64,000 nucleotides of DNA, taken from Acidobacteriota bacterium (lineage in GTDB: Bacteria > Acidobacteriota > Holophagae > Acanthopleuribacterales > Acanthopleuribacteraceae). The position numbers and the translations under genes were made by a program. The stretch spans positions 140,001-204,000 of the forward strand of contig JACJWC010000010.1 of the NCBI GenBank assembly GCA_020637335.1, given 5' to 3'. This document shows positions 36,088 through 45,073 of the stretch, piece by piece. The notes under the pieces are model-generated. The model was not told where the DNA came from and made no database searches. It saw nothing but the letters and a program-made list of their open reading frames with translations. How positions within the stretch are numbered: position 1 is the stretch's first letter; the number at the start of each line of letters is the position of its first letter.

Positions 36088-39000
36088 TAGGGTTTTTGCC
36101 CCACTTCCACCCACTGTCCAGCCGTCTGGGCATATAAGCCACGATCATACATGGCCTCAGCGCGCACAGCGGGCAGGTAGAAATGGCCGCGGTAGGATGC
36201 ATTGACCAAAAATTTTAACGAGAGCGATTCCTGAGTTTTTAGATTGAAGTAACTAAAAACTCGATCATCGCGATAGTCCTGGTAAAGCACGCCTGCCGGT
36301 AATGTGGATTCAGAGGAGTCCGGTGCGGCCATGCGCGGATTAGCCAATTGCCAACCACTGGGCGTCACAAGGCTTAGCGCCAGGTTCTGGGCGGGTCCGC
36401 TGGGATTGCGATTGACCACCTGGACCTGAATCCAGAAATCGACCCCAAGCGCTAATTGGCGAACATCTAATGCGTTTCCTTTTAGGTCGGCATAGGTAAC
36501 GCGCAACTCCAATCCTTTGGACTCGGCTTGTTCCGTACCCGCAGAAGGCACGCCTTTCAAGGCCGCATAGGCAAACAAGACACCTGACCCTTGATTGCTA
36601 ACCGCAAGGTTAAAAGGTGCCCCTTCGGGCGGCGAGAAGGAATGCTGTTGTAGGGCTTTTTGCAGCTTGAATTCCAAGCTGGGCTGTTTGCCAATTTGAA
36701 CGGCCGCTTGAATACCGGAGGAGAGGTCGCGGGCCAGTTGGGCCATAGACAAAAGACCAAAACTGGTTTCGTGCGTACTCAACCAACCGGGACTTGCCAA
36801 GCGTTTGGACACGGAGCGGATCACGTCCTGAGCTCTTTCCTTTTGGTTTAAGGTCAAAAGACACATCAGGATCACGGATTGGTCGCGCAGGGCACTGCCA
36901 AAAGTCGTTTCCTCGCGATAATCTTCAACGTAAAGCGGGGATTGGGCTACCAATTGCCGCGCCACCTCGGCTCGGCCGACCAATTGATAACCTGCGGCCA
37001 ATAACCAGCGCGAAAGACTCTTGACCAGACCGGAATCGCGAAAGCGGTTCATGGCCCCAACTTCTGCCTGACCGGCTCGCGCCAAGACAAAGAGTCGATA
37101 GGCTTGCGGTAATTCTTCCTCGCCGGGCAACCATTGGTTAGCCCGACGCGCCTGTGCGCCTAACCATTTTTCCAGGAGACCAGCTGGCGGCAGGTAGCCC
37201 ATCGCCTTGGCTTCCACCAGGAAATGCCCGGCATAGCAATCGCTCCATTCGCTGTAATACCCGGACCCGGGCCAATAGCTCAAATGGCCATCACTTAACT
37301 GGAAATTGTTGAACTTGGCAAAGGCGGCCGAAATATTGCCGCGAATCTCTTGCACCCTTTGTGGAGGCAGATCCATCAGGCTGCTCAGGAAAAGTTGTGG
37401 AAAGGCGCCACTGGTCGTTTGTTCCAAACAGCCATGGGGATAATGGATCAGTTGGCCGAGCCGATTTTCAAGGTTGAGCGGCGGCAGGACAGAAAGTTCG
37501 ATACTGCCTTGATTGGTGCCGGGCACCCCAATCGCGGTTAACTGGGTTTCCCAGGTTTTGCCAGCTTCAACCAAGGCGTCAAAACCCGATTCGGCCGGTG
37601 GATTGGGCAGCCGCACTTCAATATCCGTCTCCCAAATCGCCTCCATGTTGCCCGCTTTTGTGTGCACCTTAAGGTGACGCCAGCCGGCATTGCCAACCAC
37701 ACGGATGGGACAACTGGCCGAATACTCGCCCAGACCTTGGGTCTTGATCATTTGGGTTGGGTTTTTCAGGCCAAATTCGATACCTTCGCTCGCCTCAAAA
37801 CGCACCTCAACCTGATCCAAGCCCTCCTGTCCGACAAAAATGGACACGGGAAAATCCAGACTTTCGTCAGGGCCCAGGACGCGTGGCAATGTGCCTAACA
37901 CCATCAGGGGTTTTCGGATCGGTGTGCTTTTTTCTGTACGTCCAAATGTACCTTGATGGGCAGCAACCACCATGGTCCGGACAGCCCCAATCGTGTTGGG
38001 AATATCCACCTGATGTTTGCCGGTTTGGCCTGCCTCCAAAGTGAATGGGCCTAAAAACCGCACCAGTGGTGGGAAACGGTTGGGTTTTTTGGCCGCGTCA
38101 TTGGCTTTGCCTTCCTCGTCACCCCCAACCGAAAGCAAGGCCTCCAAATCACCTGTCAGCGCTCCAAGCACATAGGGATACACGTCCCAGGTTTTAACAA
38201 ACAGCGCCTGGCGGGCAAAAAAGTGGCGATAAGGATCCGGCGTTTGAAAGCGGGTAAGGCCCAATAGGCCTTCATCTACAACGGCCAAGGTGTAGGTCAT
38301 GGGTCGTCCCGTTTTTTCACGAACCTGAATGACCGCACTGGTTTCCGGCTGAAGTTCATCGGCCATGCTAAGCACCGGTTCAAGCCGCGCGGCCGGATCC
38401 AGAACCTCAATCGGCAAGACACCATACAATCGGATCGGGCGATCATTGGCCGTATTTTGGTGGGGTTGGATCAAGGTGACATGTGCATAGACGTTGGGCA
38501 CCATGCTTCGCGTAACCTGGAACTTAAACACGGTCATGCCATAACGTGCCTCCACCCATTCCTGATGTAATACGCGTTCAGGTCCTTCCAAGCTGACGAG
38601 CAGGCGGCCGGCCTGACCCGTAGGAATGTTTAAGCTGACCGTATCCCCAACTTGGTAACTCGATTTGTCGCTGGTGAACTGGAGCATGGCCGCAGCGCCC
38701 GGATTATCCTCCTGCCCGCGTCCGGCCCAACCGGGCCAATCGATTAAGAGGGTCTTCGAGGCGACATGACCATCGGGATCTTTTACAACGAGGAGGTACC
38801 GACCCCATTCGGGGTAATTGACCCGCAAGGTGTAAACACCAAAGCCTTTTTCATCGGTATCAATAAACTTGCGATCGAGTGGGGAGCTCAATTGCGCTTG
38901 TTGAAATTGGCTGTCTGACACATTATTTTCAATCCACCAGTGCCAATCGACCTTGTACAGGGTGACCTCAATGCCCGAACGCGCAATGGGTTGTCCTTTT

Positions 39001-41546
39001 TGATCGATACTCAGAATTTCGACCGGATGATCCACATCGGTCAAAATCATGCCGCGTGCGGCATCGCCTTTAGGTGTCTTAAACCCGACGTAATGGGTAA
39101 AGGGATGGTAGGGCAGGGAGAATTGGTCGATGCTGAATCCGCCACCCGCCTCAAAAACGCGACACGTGAACTGGGCTGTCAGGGCACCCGGCGCATCCGC
39201 AACTTGGGGATACTCCAACTCAAAATTCACCTGACCTTGATCGTCCAAAGTCCCTTCAAAAAGTGGGACCGGATCAAAACGCAAAGTCCGCGTTATATCG
39301 TTAAAGCTGTAGCCTTCAAATTGACTGAATGCTTTTTTATCGGCGCTCAGTTGTAAACTCAAGTCCGTTTTCAAATTGCGGGCAATGGCGCCATGTAACC
39401 ATTCCGCCTCAATCGATGCCTGACCCGATTGGCCCGCGACCAAGATTTCATCAGCGGGTTTGAAGGCCAACTTAAGCCGATTGGGCACAATTGTTTCAAT
39501 TTTTACGGTGCGTTCAAACGTGTGGTCGCCAACGCGAACCCGCGCCAGATAGGTACCCGTTTCCCAATGTGTTTCCGATTGGATTGTAAAGGCATAAAAA
39601 CCGTCGACCCCAGTGGTCATGACCTGCCGATCCACAATATTGCCGCGTGGGCTGGTCATTTCCAAGCTAACCGGATGGTTGGCGGGCAAAACCTGTTCGG
39701 GATCGTTCAGAAGAAAGGTGAGGTGAACGGCATCGCCGGGCCGCCAAACGCCCCGTTCGCCGTAGAGGAACCCATTAATGCCCGACCGAATGGGCGCACC
39801 GCCAACATCAAATCGGCTTAAAGAGTTACTCGTCCCATCGAGCAGTTTGAGGTAGGCTGATTGGCTGCCTTTGCGCGCAACCAGCAAAAAGGGTGAATCT
39901 TTGAGGGTCAGACTGGCGAAACCACTGCCATTGGTCGAACCCGTTGCAACCACTTGGCGTTTAAAATCCAACACTTCCAAATAGACGCCGCTCACGGGTT
40001 CGGTCGTCATGAGGTTATTGACGCTGACATCCAGCCGATCGCCGCCCGCCGATTTGGCAATCAGGCCCAGATTCGTCACAAAAATATTGCGGGCGATAAC
40101 GCGATCATTGCGGTAAAAGGAAACGTGACACGGATCGTCACGACGATCCCAGCGATAACCTTCAAACCAATAATCCCATTGGCTTTCCTCCTCAAACGTA
40201 GGGGCCTTCAACATTTTTCGGTCTTCCGGCAAGCCCTCTGGGCAGGAATAGAGGATGTATGAAGCTTTGAACCCCAATTCGACCCGGTAAAGCGCACCGG
40301 GATCCAAATTGATCAGCGGATTCAAATCCAGGTTATGGCGAGCCCACTGCCTCAAATCGCGTTTGTTTTCAGGATCCAACTCAATTTTCCGACTGGCGAC
40401 AACTTCGCCGACCCGGTACAACTCAGAGTTTTGATCGATCTGGTTGACTTGGAAGAATTGGTGGATGTTTTGCTCGAGCACCTTAATGATCTGAACATCT
40501 ACAGCGCTTAAATTGACCGTTTCAAAGGGAAAAACGACCCGACCATCCTGTGGCGTAATAATGCCTTGACCAAATAAGCGAATTTGCGGCGCCATTTCAG
40601 GGATCGAGAGGGCGCGCACAACTTTCTGGCCCAAAAGCGCGCCCGCCTGGTTGCGAATCCCCGGTTCAACCGTCACCTCGAAATCACGACCCAGGTACTT
40701 TTTGGGAAAGGCCCGAACGATATTGCCTTCAATGGTAAAATCCAGATCCTGACTGGAATGGATCAGGCCCAATAGGTCCTGGTCACGATCGAGGGCATCG
40801 CTGAAAGCGATCAAAATATGCGGCTTGGGATCGGTGGCCGCGGCCAGGTACATCATCTCAAAAGAGTCGACTGGGGAAATTTCGCGCACCTCTTCGCCGC
40901 GAAAATCAACACCAAAATGGGTGGCGTCGTAGTAAACCTTGAGCTGTTGTTTGCGGTTCCGCCGCTCTAAATTATTCAGGCTGAAGCGGTGGTAGCGCCC
41001 ATCGGGTGAATGGGTCCACTCGGGTTCCAGACTGCGATCGTCCAGTTTCACACTTAACAGGGAGGCGATATCCTCTGGAGACTCCCAGTCTTGACTGGTC
41101 AGAATCCCTTCACACATCTGCCAGCGTGCATCGCCCTGGCTCTGCAATTGCAGCGGACCTAGGGAGAGCGAATACCCGCGATTCAGGGTCGTAAACTGAA
41201 ACTCAAAAAGGTCGTCTTTTCCCAACTCGGAAAAGAGCCGTGCCAACGGAATCCGTGCCGTGTACGCAGTGGCGATGGGCAACGGCCCTTCTGGATAAAA
41301 AACCAGGAACCGATCATCCTTGATTTGCCACTTACCGGAAACGGGTGGGATCAGTTCAATATCCTGGCTGTTTAGCGGCAATTCAGTCACCGGACGACTG
41401 AATTCCACCTGAATTGGTGCCATGCGGGAAACCAATCCCTGACTGTAAGCCAATACCAAACCATTGGGCACATTCGTTTTGGGCTGGGGTTTGGAACCAC
41501 ATCCCCACCAAAAAAGAAGACAGAAAATCACACTCGCCTGACGCAT
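36087..41546 (-). CDS. Alpha-2-macroglobulin family lipoprotein with thioester
   Basis: An 1819-aa periplasmic protease trap. A lipoprotein signal ends at Cys16 (CLLFWWGCGSKPQ). MG-type beta domains follow through about residue 1230. The thioester motif CLEQ is at residues 1373-1376 within YPHGCLEQTTSGAFPQ, so the covalent capture chemistry is intact, unlike some family members. The helical thioester domain continues to about 1650. It corresponds to E. coli YfhM and is thought to guard the periplasm with PBP1C when the outer membrane is breached. GGGAGG lies 5 nt before the ATG. It precedes pbpC with a TAATG overlap. Confidence 0.95.
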   Translation of the reverse strand: MRQASVIFCLLFWWGCGSKPQPKTNVPNGLVLAYSQGLVSRMAPIQVEFSRPVTELPLNSQDIELIPPVSGKWQIKDDRFLVFYPEGPLPIATAYTARIPLARLFSELGKDDLFEFQFTTLNRGYSLSLGPLQLQSQGDARWQMCEGILTSQDWESPEDIASLLSVKLDDRSLEPEWTHSPDGRYHRFSLNNLERRNRKQQLKVYYDATHFGVDFRGEEVREISPVDSFEMMYLAAATDPKPHILIAFSDALDRDQDLLGLIHSSQDLDFTIEGNIVRAFPKKYLGRDFEVTVEPGIRNQAGALLGQKVVRALSIPEMAPQIRLFGQGIITPQDGRVVFPFETVNLSAVDVQIIKVLEQNIHQFFQVNQIDQNSELYRVGEVVASRKIELDPENKRDLRQWARHNLDLNPLINLDPGALYRVELGFKASYILYSCPEGLPEDRKMLKAPTFEEESQWDYWFEGYRWDRRDDPCHVSFYRNDRVIARNIFVTNLGLIAKSAGGDRLDVSVNNLMTTEPVSGVYLEVLDFKRQVVATGSTNGSGFASLTLKDSPFLLVARKGSQSAYLKLLDGTSNSLSRFDVGGAPIRSGINGFLYGERGVWRPGDAVHLTFLLNDPEQVLPANHPVSLEMTSPRGNIVDRQVMTTGVDGFYAFTIQSETHWETGTYLARVRVGDHTFERTVKIETIVPNRLKLAFKPADEILVAGQSGQASIEAEWLHGAIARNLKTDLSLQLSADKKAFSQFEGYSFNDITRTLRFDPVPLFEGTLDDQGQVNFELEYPQVADAPGALTAQFTCRVFEAGGGFSIDQFSLPYHPFTHYVGFKTPKGDAARGMILTDVDHPVEILSIDQKGQPIARSGIEVTLYKVDWHWWIENNVSDSQFQQAQLSSPLDRKFIDTDEKGFGVYTLRVNYPEWGRYLLVVKDPDGHVASKTLLIDWPGWAGRGQEDNPGAAAMLQFTSDKSSYQVGDTVSLNIPTGQAGRLLVSLEGPERVLHQEWVEARYGMTVFKFQVTRSMVPNVYAHVTLIQPHQNTANDRPIRLYGVLPIEVLDPAARLEPVLSMADELQPETSAVIQVREKTGRPMTYTLAVVDEGLLGLTRFQTPDPYRHFFARQALFVKTWDVYPYVLGALTGDLEALLSVGGDEEGKANDAAKKPNRFPPLVRFLGPFTLEAGQTGKHQVDIPNTIGAVRTMVVAAHQGTFGRTEKSTPIRKPLMVLGTLPRVLGPDESLDFPVSIFVGQEGLDQVEVRFEASEGIEFGLKNPTQMIKTQGLGEYSASCPIRVVGNAGWRHLKVHTKAGNMEAIWETDIEVRLPNPPAESGFDALVEAGKTWETQLTAIGVPGTNQGSIELSVLPPLNLENRLGQLIHYPHGCLEQTTSGAFPQLFLSSLMDLPPQRVQEIRGNISAAFAKFNNFQLSDGHLSYWPGSGYYSEWSDCYAGHFLVEAKAMGYLPPAGLLEKWLGAQARRANQWLPGEEELPQAYRLFVLARAGQAEVGAMNRFRDSGLVKSLSRWLLAAGYQLVGRAEVARQLVAQSPLYVEDYREETTFGSALRDQSVILMCLLTLNQKERAQDVIRSVSKRLASPGWLSTHETSFGLLSMAQLARDLSSGIQAAVQIGKQPSLEFKLQKALQQHSFSPPEGAPFNLAVSNQGSGVLFAYAALKGVPSAGTEQAESKGLELRVTYADLKGNALDVRQLALGVDFWIQVQVVNRNPSGPAQNLALSLVTPSGWQLANPRMAAPDSSESTLPAGVLYQDYRDDRVFSYFNLKTQESLSLKFLVNASYRGHFYLPAVRAEAMYDRGLYAQTAGQWVEVGQKP

Positions 41547-41674
41547 TAAGGCCTCCCATTAACCCGCATTATTCGTTTTGAACCGCTATCTTAGGTGGAC
41601 GCACACCACCCCTCGTTTGGTCGAAAAATGGACGTGAAACTATTGTAAAGGGTCGGCGGAGCGGGAAACTGTGT

Positions 41675-42514
41675 TTAGCCTAACAAGCCGTAAAAAAAAC
41701 TGGCGACAAACCCTATACCGAACCATATGAAGAAAAGAAACCACAAGAAAAAGAGCTTCCATTTGCGGGCGTAGCAGTTTTTAAAGATATAAATGGGCAA
41801 AACGATCAGTTGCAGAAACCAAAACCCCGATCCGATGTATCCCAAAAGCGGTAATTGAATAATAACGTTGGCGCAGCCCACAAACCAATGAGTGAACCCG
41901 GCAAACAGCATTAAGAAGCCCCAGCCCAACCCATCCTGAAAACTGATGAAGGTCAAATAGCATTTGGTGGCAAAGGAAATGATGCCCAGAATAGCGAACA
42001 GCATCCCGTAAACCACAACGATTGCAAGAAACGTTTTGTCGGTTTCCAAACGGGTCATGATTTCGGCGTACATTTCTTCGGCCTCTGCCTGGACTTGATC
42101 CGCGTCCAGCCCTAAGGAATCCGGATCAGCGTAATCGGAGCTGTCCGCATCTTCATTGCCCAAGGATTTATCGGTTATGACCATATCTGATTCGGGTGTT
42201 TTGGCATCTTTGCTGCGCGCATGTTTGGCGAAGAGGCTGCCATCATCGGGCGGAAGCGCGTGTTCATCGGCCAACTTCCCTTCCAACTCGCGATTTTTGG
42301 CTTTGGTCCTTTCCACATCGACCACCTTGATGGGCAATTGAACCAGTTGATCTTTTAAATCGTAAAAGCGGACCTCATCCCCAAAAAATTCGACATTGCC
42401 CTTGGTTGACATCTGCCGACCGTCTTTTAGGTAAATCACGCCGTACCAAATGGGCTCTCCGGCTTCCTGTGCCAACACATTCAAGCTAAGCAAAAATAAT
42501 AAAAGTGTCTTCAC
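41675..42514 (-). CDS. Membrane protein of unknown function downstream of scpB
   Basis: A 279-aa protein with a signal peptide (MKTLLLFLLSLNVLAQ with GTG as first codon), a small beta domain resembling a stress-response SHC-like fold (YGVIYLKDGRQMSTKGNVEF), a long acidic disordered linker (about 85-160), then four or five membrane helices in 165-279. The GTG at 42514 is chosen because GAGGAGG lies 6 nt upstream and overlaps the end of scpB; the frame to 42580 is inside scpB. Family not recognised. It is probably co-transcribed with scpAB. Confidence 0.7.
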   Translation of the reverse strand: MKTLLLFLLSLNVLAQEAGEPIWYGVIYLKDGRQMSTKGNVEFFGDEVRFYDLKDQLVQLPIKVVDVERTKAKNRELEGKLADEHALPPDDGSLFAKHARSKDAKTPESDMVITDKSLGNEDADSSDYADPDSLGLDADQVQAEAEEMYAEIMTRLETDKTFLAIVVVYGMLFAILGIISFATKCYLTFISFQDGLGWGFLMLFAGFTHWFVGCANVIIQLPLLGYIGSGFWFLQLIVLPIYIFKNCYARKWKLFFLWFLFFIWFGIGFVASFFYGLLG

Positions 42515-42515
42515 G

Positions 42516-43118
42516 TCAGGCCTCCTCGGATTCCATGGCAGGTAGGTCGGCTTCTTCTTGAGCTGCATAAGTTTTGGCAAATTCTTCCAAAGATGGCAAA
42601 TCGTTTATGTGATTGAGCCCAAAATGCACCAAAAATTCTTTGGTCGTACGATACATCATGGGCCGTCCTACAACCTGTTTACGGCCAGCCATTTTGATGA
42701 ATTTTTTTTCTAGTAGGTTTTTGATCAAGGGGCCGACTGAACTCACCATGCGCATCTCCGCAATTTCTACAGCCGTTATGGGTTGTTTATAGGCAATCAA
42801 AGCCAGGGTTTCCAGGGCGGCCATACTCAATTTTGATTTTTTTTGAGCCTGAACAAATCCGCGGATATCGCGCAGATACTCCGGCTTGGTCTCCAATCGG
42901 TACCCACCTGCCACATGGGCAACACATAAGGCGGAACCTTCGGCCAAACGGCTCTTGAGGCGCTCAAGTGCCGCCTGGATGGTTTCATTATCCGTTTCGA
43001 GCAGTTCTTGAAAACGCTCAATCGAGAGCGGTTCCTCCGAGGCAAATAACAGCGCTTCGCAGCGGCATGCAAATTCATTGAGCTGGCTATCTTGCACAAG
43101 TAAAGAATTCATATTCAT
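42516..43118 (-). CDS. scpB: Segregation and condensation protein B
   Basis: Winged-helix kleisin partner of 200 aa that joins SMC and ScpA in the chromosome-condensing complex. Seen are EALLFASEEPLSIERFQELL, the wing segment GGYRLETKPEY, LSMAALETLALIAYKQPIT and KKFIKMAGRKQVVGRPMMY. It starts 2 nt after the scpA stop, with a second ATG two codons in. The scpA-scpB order on one strand is standard. No smc gene is in the window. Confidence 0.95.
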   Translation of the reverse strand: MNMNSLLVQDSQLNEFACRCEALLFASEEPLSIERFQELLETDNETIQAALERLKSRLAEGSALCVAHVAGGYRLETKPEYLRDIRGFVQAQKKSKLSMAALETLALIAYKQPITAVEIAEMRMVSSVGPLIKNLLEKKFIKMAGRKQVVGRPMMYRTTKEFLVHFGLNHINDLPSLEEFAKTYAAQEEADLPAMESEEA

Positions 43119-43120
43119 GC

Positions 43121-43879
43121 CTAGGCCGCCCCAAACTGGCGGCAGATTTCCTGAATTTTATCGGGCGGTAAATGATCAAAATTGCGGAAGAGACGCACGG
43201 TACCAAAGGTTTGGCCCTGGTAAAGCCGGATAAACTGGAGACGCACCAATTCCAGCAGCGCCAAAAAGGTAACGATCCAATGTAATTTATCGGGCAATTT
43301 CTCAAATAATTCTTCCAACACCAAGGTTTTAAAGAGGTTTAATTCAACCAGAACCAACTCTACTTGCTGCGCAACCGTCACAGTCACCCGCTCTAATTGC
43401 AGCGTGTTGCGCACCGAAAAGCGATCGCAAATCTGTTTGTAACTGGAAATCAAATCGTAGATGCTGGCCTCAATGAAAACCTCTCCATCTACTTCAAACT
43501 CCTTCATAAACGCGTGACCGGAGCCTTGAACGGTACTGCGCAACACCTGAATCTCGTGAAGCGAATCGGCCATATCTTTGAGCAATTGATGTTCAATCAA
43601 TTGGCGCACCAATTCATCGCGTGGGTCTTCTGTTTCGTGATCGTGCTTGGGTAACAAGGTCCGCGATTTGATCTGTACCAGGGTAGAAGCCATCAATATA
43701 AAATCACCGGCAATCGAGAGGTTCATTTCCTCCATCTTGGCCAGATAGGCATTGTATTGGTTGGTAATCTCGATTATCGGGATATCGTAAATGTCGACTT
43801 CGTTTTTTTTGATCAAATGAAGCAACAGATCCAACGGCCCTTCAAAAACCTGAAGGCTAACCTCGTATGGGAGTTCCAT
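43121..43879 (-). CDS. scpA: Segregation and condensation protein A (kleisin)
   Basis: Kleisin subunit of the SMC-ScpAB condensin, 252 aa. The N-terminal YEVSLQVFEGPLDLLLHLIK and EVDIYDIPIIEITNQYNAYL and the C-terminal winged helix (VTFLALLELVRLQFIRLYQ) are typical. AGAGG lies 5 nt before the ATG at 43879. It begins the scpA-scpB-membrane protein operon. Confidence 0.95.
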   Translation of the reverse strand: MELPYEVSLQVFEGPLDLLLHLIKKNEVDIYDIPIIEITNQYNAYLAKMEEMNLSIAGDFILMASTLVQIKSRTLLPKHDHETEDPRDELVRQLIEHQLLKDMADSLHEIQVLRSTVQGSGHAFMKEFEVDGEVFIEASIYDLISSYKQICDRFSVRNTLQLERVTVTVAQQVELVLVELNLFKTLVLEELFEKLPDKLHWIVTFLALLELVRLQFIRLYQGQTFGTVRLFRNFDHLPPDKIQEICRQFGAA

Positions 43880-43966
43880 AAGTACCTCTGAGCCATTCTA
43901 GCAGAGTCAAAAATCACTCGGGATCACAGGTCATTTTAAGTTCTTTTGGTTTGATAACGAATTCCA

Positions 43967-43995
43967 TTGCACCTTGAAATGGCCGGGAGGATAAT
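43967..43995 (+). promoter_or_regulatory. Sigma-70-type promoter of the IPTL-CTERM gene
   Basis: TTGCAC (43967-43972) and GATAAT (43990-43995), 17 nt apart, about 90 nt upstream of the start codon at 44083. Both hexamers are close to consensus and no other gene lies between. Confidence 0.55.
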
Positions 43996-44082
43996 GCGCC
44001 AAGTTGATCCTGAAGATGCAATTCAAATGGAGAAAAACTCCTTCGAAGGCCGAGACCTCAGGATCCAATTTGGAGGAAGAAT

Positions 44083-44946
44083 TTGCGTACCCTATTCTCG
44101 TTGTTAGTGCTGCTATGTGGCTTGTCCCTCATGGCACAAAAAGAATCTCCGTTAACAGGAGATCCAGCGGAGACCATTCATAACTCACCCGGATTTGGAA
44201 TTTCCGCCCCGGGTCAACCCTCAAATATTCAAGAACGCGGGATCCTCGTGTATGAAAACTGGCCATTGGTCAACAGCCCAGGCACTGGTCCTGGCGGCGC
44301 CGACGAAAGCCTGCTTCAAGATTCTACATTATCCATGGGCACCTTTGGGTTTGCCCATTCCAATGCTGGGAATTTCCGTGTAGCGGACGACTTTACGGTA
44401 CCTGCGGGTGGCTGGAATATTGATTCCATTACCTTCTACGCCTACCAAACCGGCTCGACTACAACCTCGACCATTACCAGCTTAAATCTGCAGATTTGGA
44501 ACGGACAACCGGGCCAAATGGGCAGTTCCGTCGTGTGGGGCGATACGACAACAAACGTCTTGTCAGCCACGACCTGGAGCGGGATTTATCGCGGCCTATT
44601 GTCAGCACCCGGAGCGACCAACCGGCCGATCATGGCCAATACCGCAGCGGTGGGAACCTTTCTACCGGCCGGCACTTATTGGCTGGATTGGCGCTGTGGT
44701 GGAAGTTTGGGCAGTGGTCCATGGGCACCACCGATTACCATCAACGGTCAAACCACAACCGGAAATGCAATTCAATTTAATGGCACGGCATGGGGTCCCT
44801 TAAACGATGTCGGCCAACAAGGCCTGCCGTTTGCCATTGAAACGGCCATCTCCGTACCAACTCTCTCTCAATGGGGCCTTTTTGGCTTTATTGCCCTGCT
44901 GGCACTCGGTGGCCTGATGTTTATCCGCAGAACACGTTTGGCCTAG
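44083..44946 (+). CDS. IPTL-CTERM sorted surface protein
   Basis: A 287-aa exported protein. The signal peptide is LFSLLVLLCGLSLMAQ near the N-terminus. The middle is a beta-sandwich with VADDFTVPAGGWNIDSITFY and LNLQIWNGQPGQ, like extracellular domains in PEP-CTERM-type proteins. The C-terminus is the sorting signal: VPTLSQWG, a hydrophobic helix and RRTRLA. Exosortase H at 1192-1767 is its expected processor. The start is TTG at 44083 with GGAGG 6 nt upstream. It has its own promoter and a strong terminator, so it is a single-gene unit. Ligand or role on the surface unknown. Confidence 0.85.
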   Translation: MRTLFSLLVLLCGLSLMAQKESPLTGDPAETIHNSPGFGISAPGQPSNIQERGILVYENWPLVNSPGTGPGGADESLLQDSTLSMGTFGFAHSNAGNFRVADDFTVPAGGWNIDSITFYAYQTGSTTTSTITSLNLQIWNGQPGQMGSSVVWGDTTTNVLSATTWSGIYRGLLSAPGATNRPIMANTAAVGTFLPAGTYWLDWRCGGSLGSGPWAPPITINGQTTTGNAIQFNGTAWGPLNDVGQQGLPFAIETAISVPTLSQWGLFGFIALLALGGLMFIRRTRLA

Positions 44947-44953
44947 TCAAAAC

Positions 44954-44994
44954 AGGAATACCCAGGCAGCTGGGTATTCCTATGATTTTTTTTT
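44954..44994 (+). terminator. Strong Rho-independent terminator
   Basis: AGGAATACCCA and TGGGTATTCCT form a perfect 11-bp stem around a 6-nt loop, followed within a few bases by nine T. It starts 8 nt after the stop codon of the IPTL-CTERM gene. Confidence 0.9.
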
Positions 44995-44995
44995 A

Positions 44996-45026
44996 AGGAA
45001 ATTGGCTCCCCATAAGGGAATTTCCT
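44996..45026 (+). promoter_or_regulatory. Inverted repeat upstream of the DUF1501 gene
   Basis: AGGAAATT and AATTTCCT form an 8-bp inverted repeat with an inner CCC/GGG pair. A TATGAT at 45038-45043 could be a -10 element, which would place the repeat over the -35 region as an operator. No good -35 is seen, so the promoter is only a suggestion. Confidence 0.3.
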
Positions 45027-45073
45027 ACGCCCTGACGTATGATGGTTAAAACCACTGGTTCAGGGGGACGATT

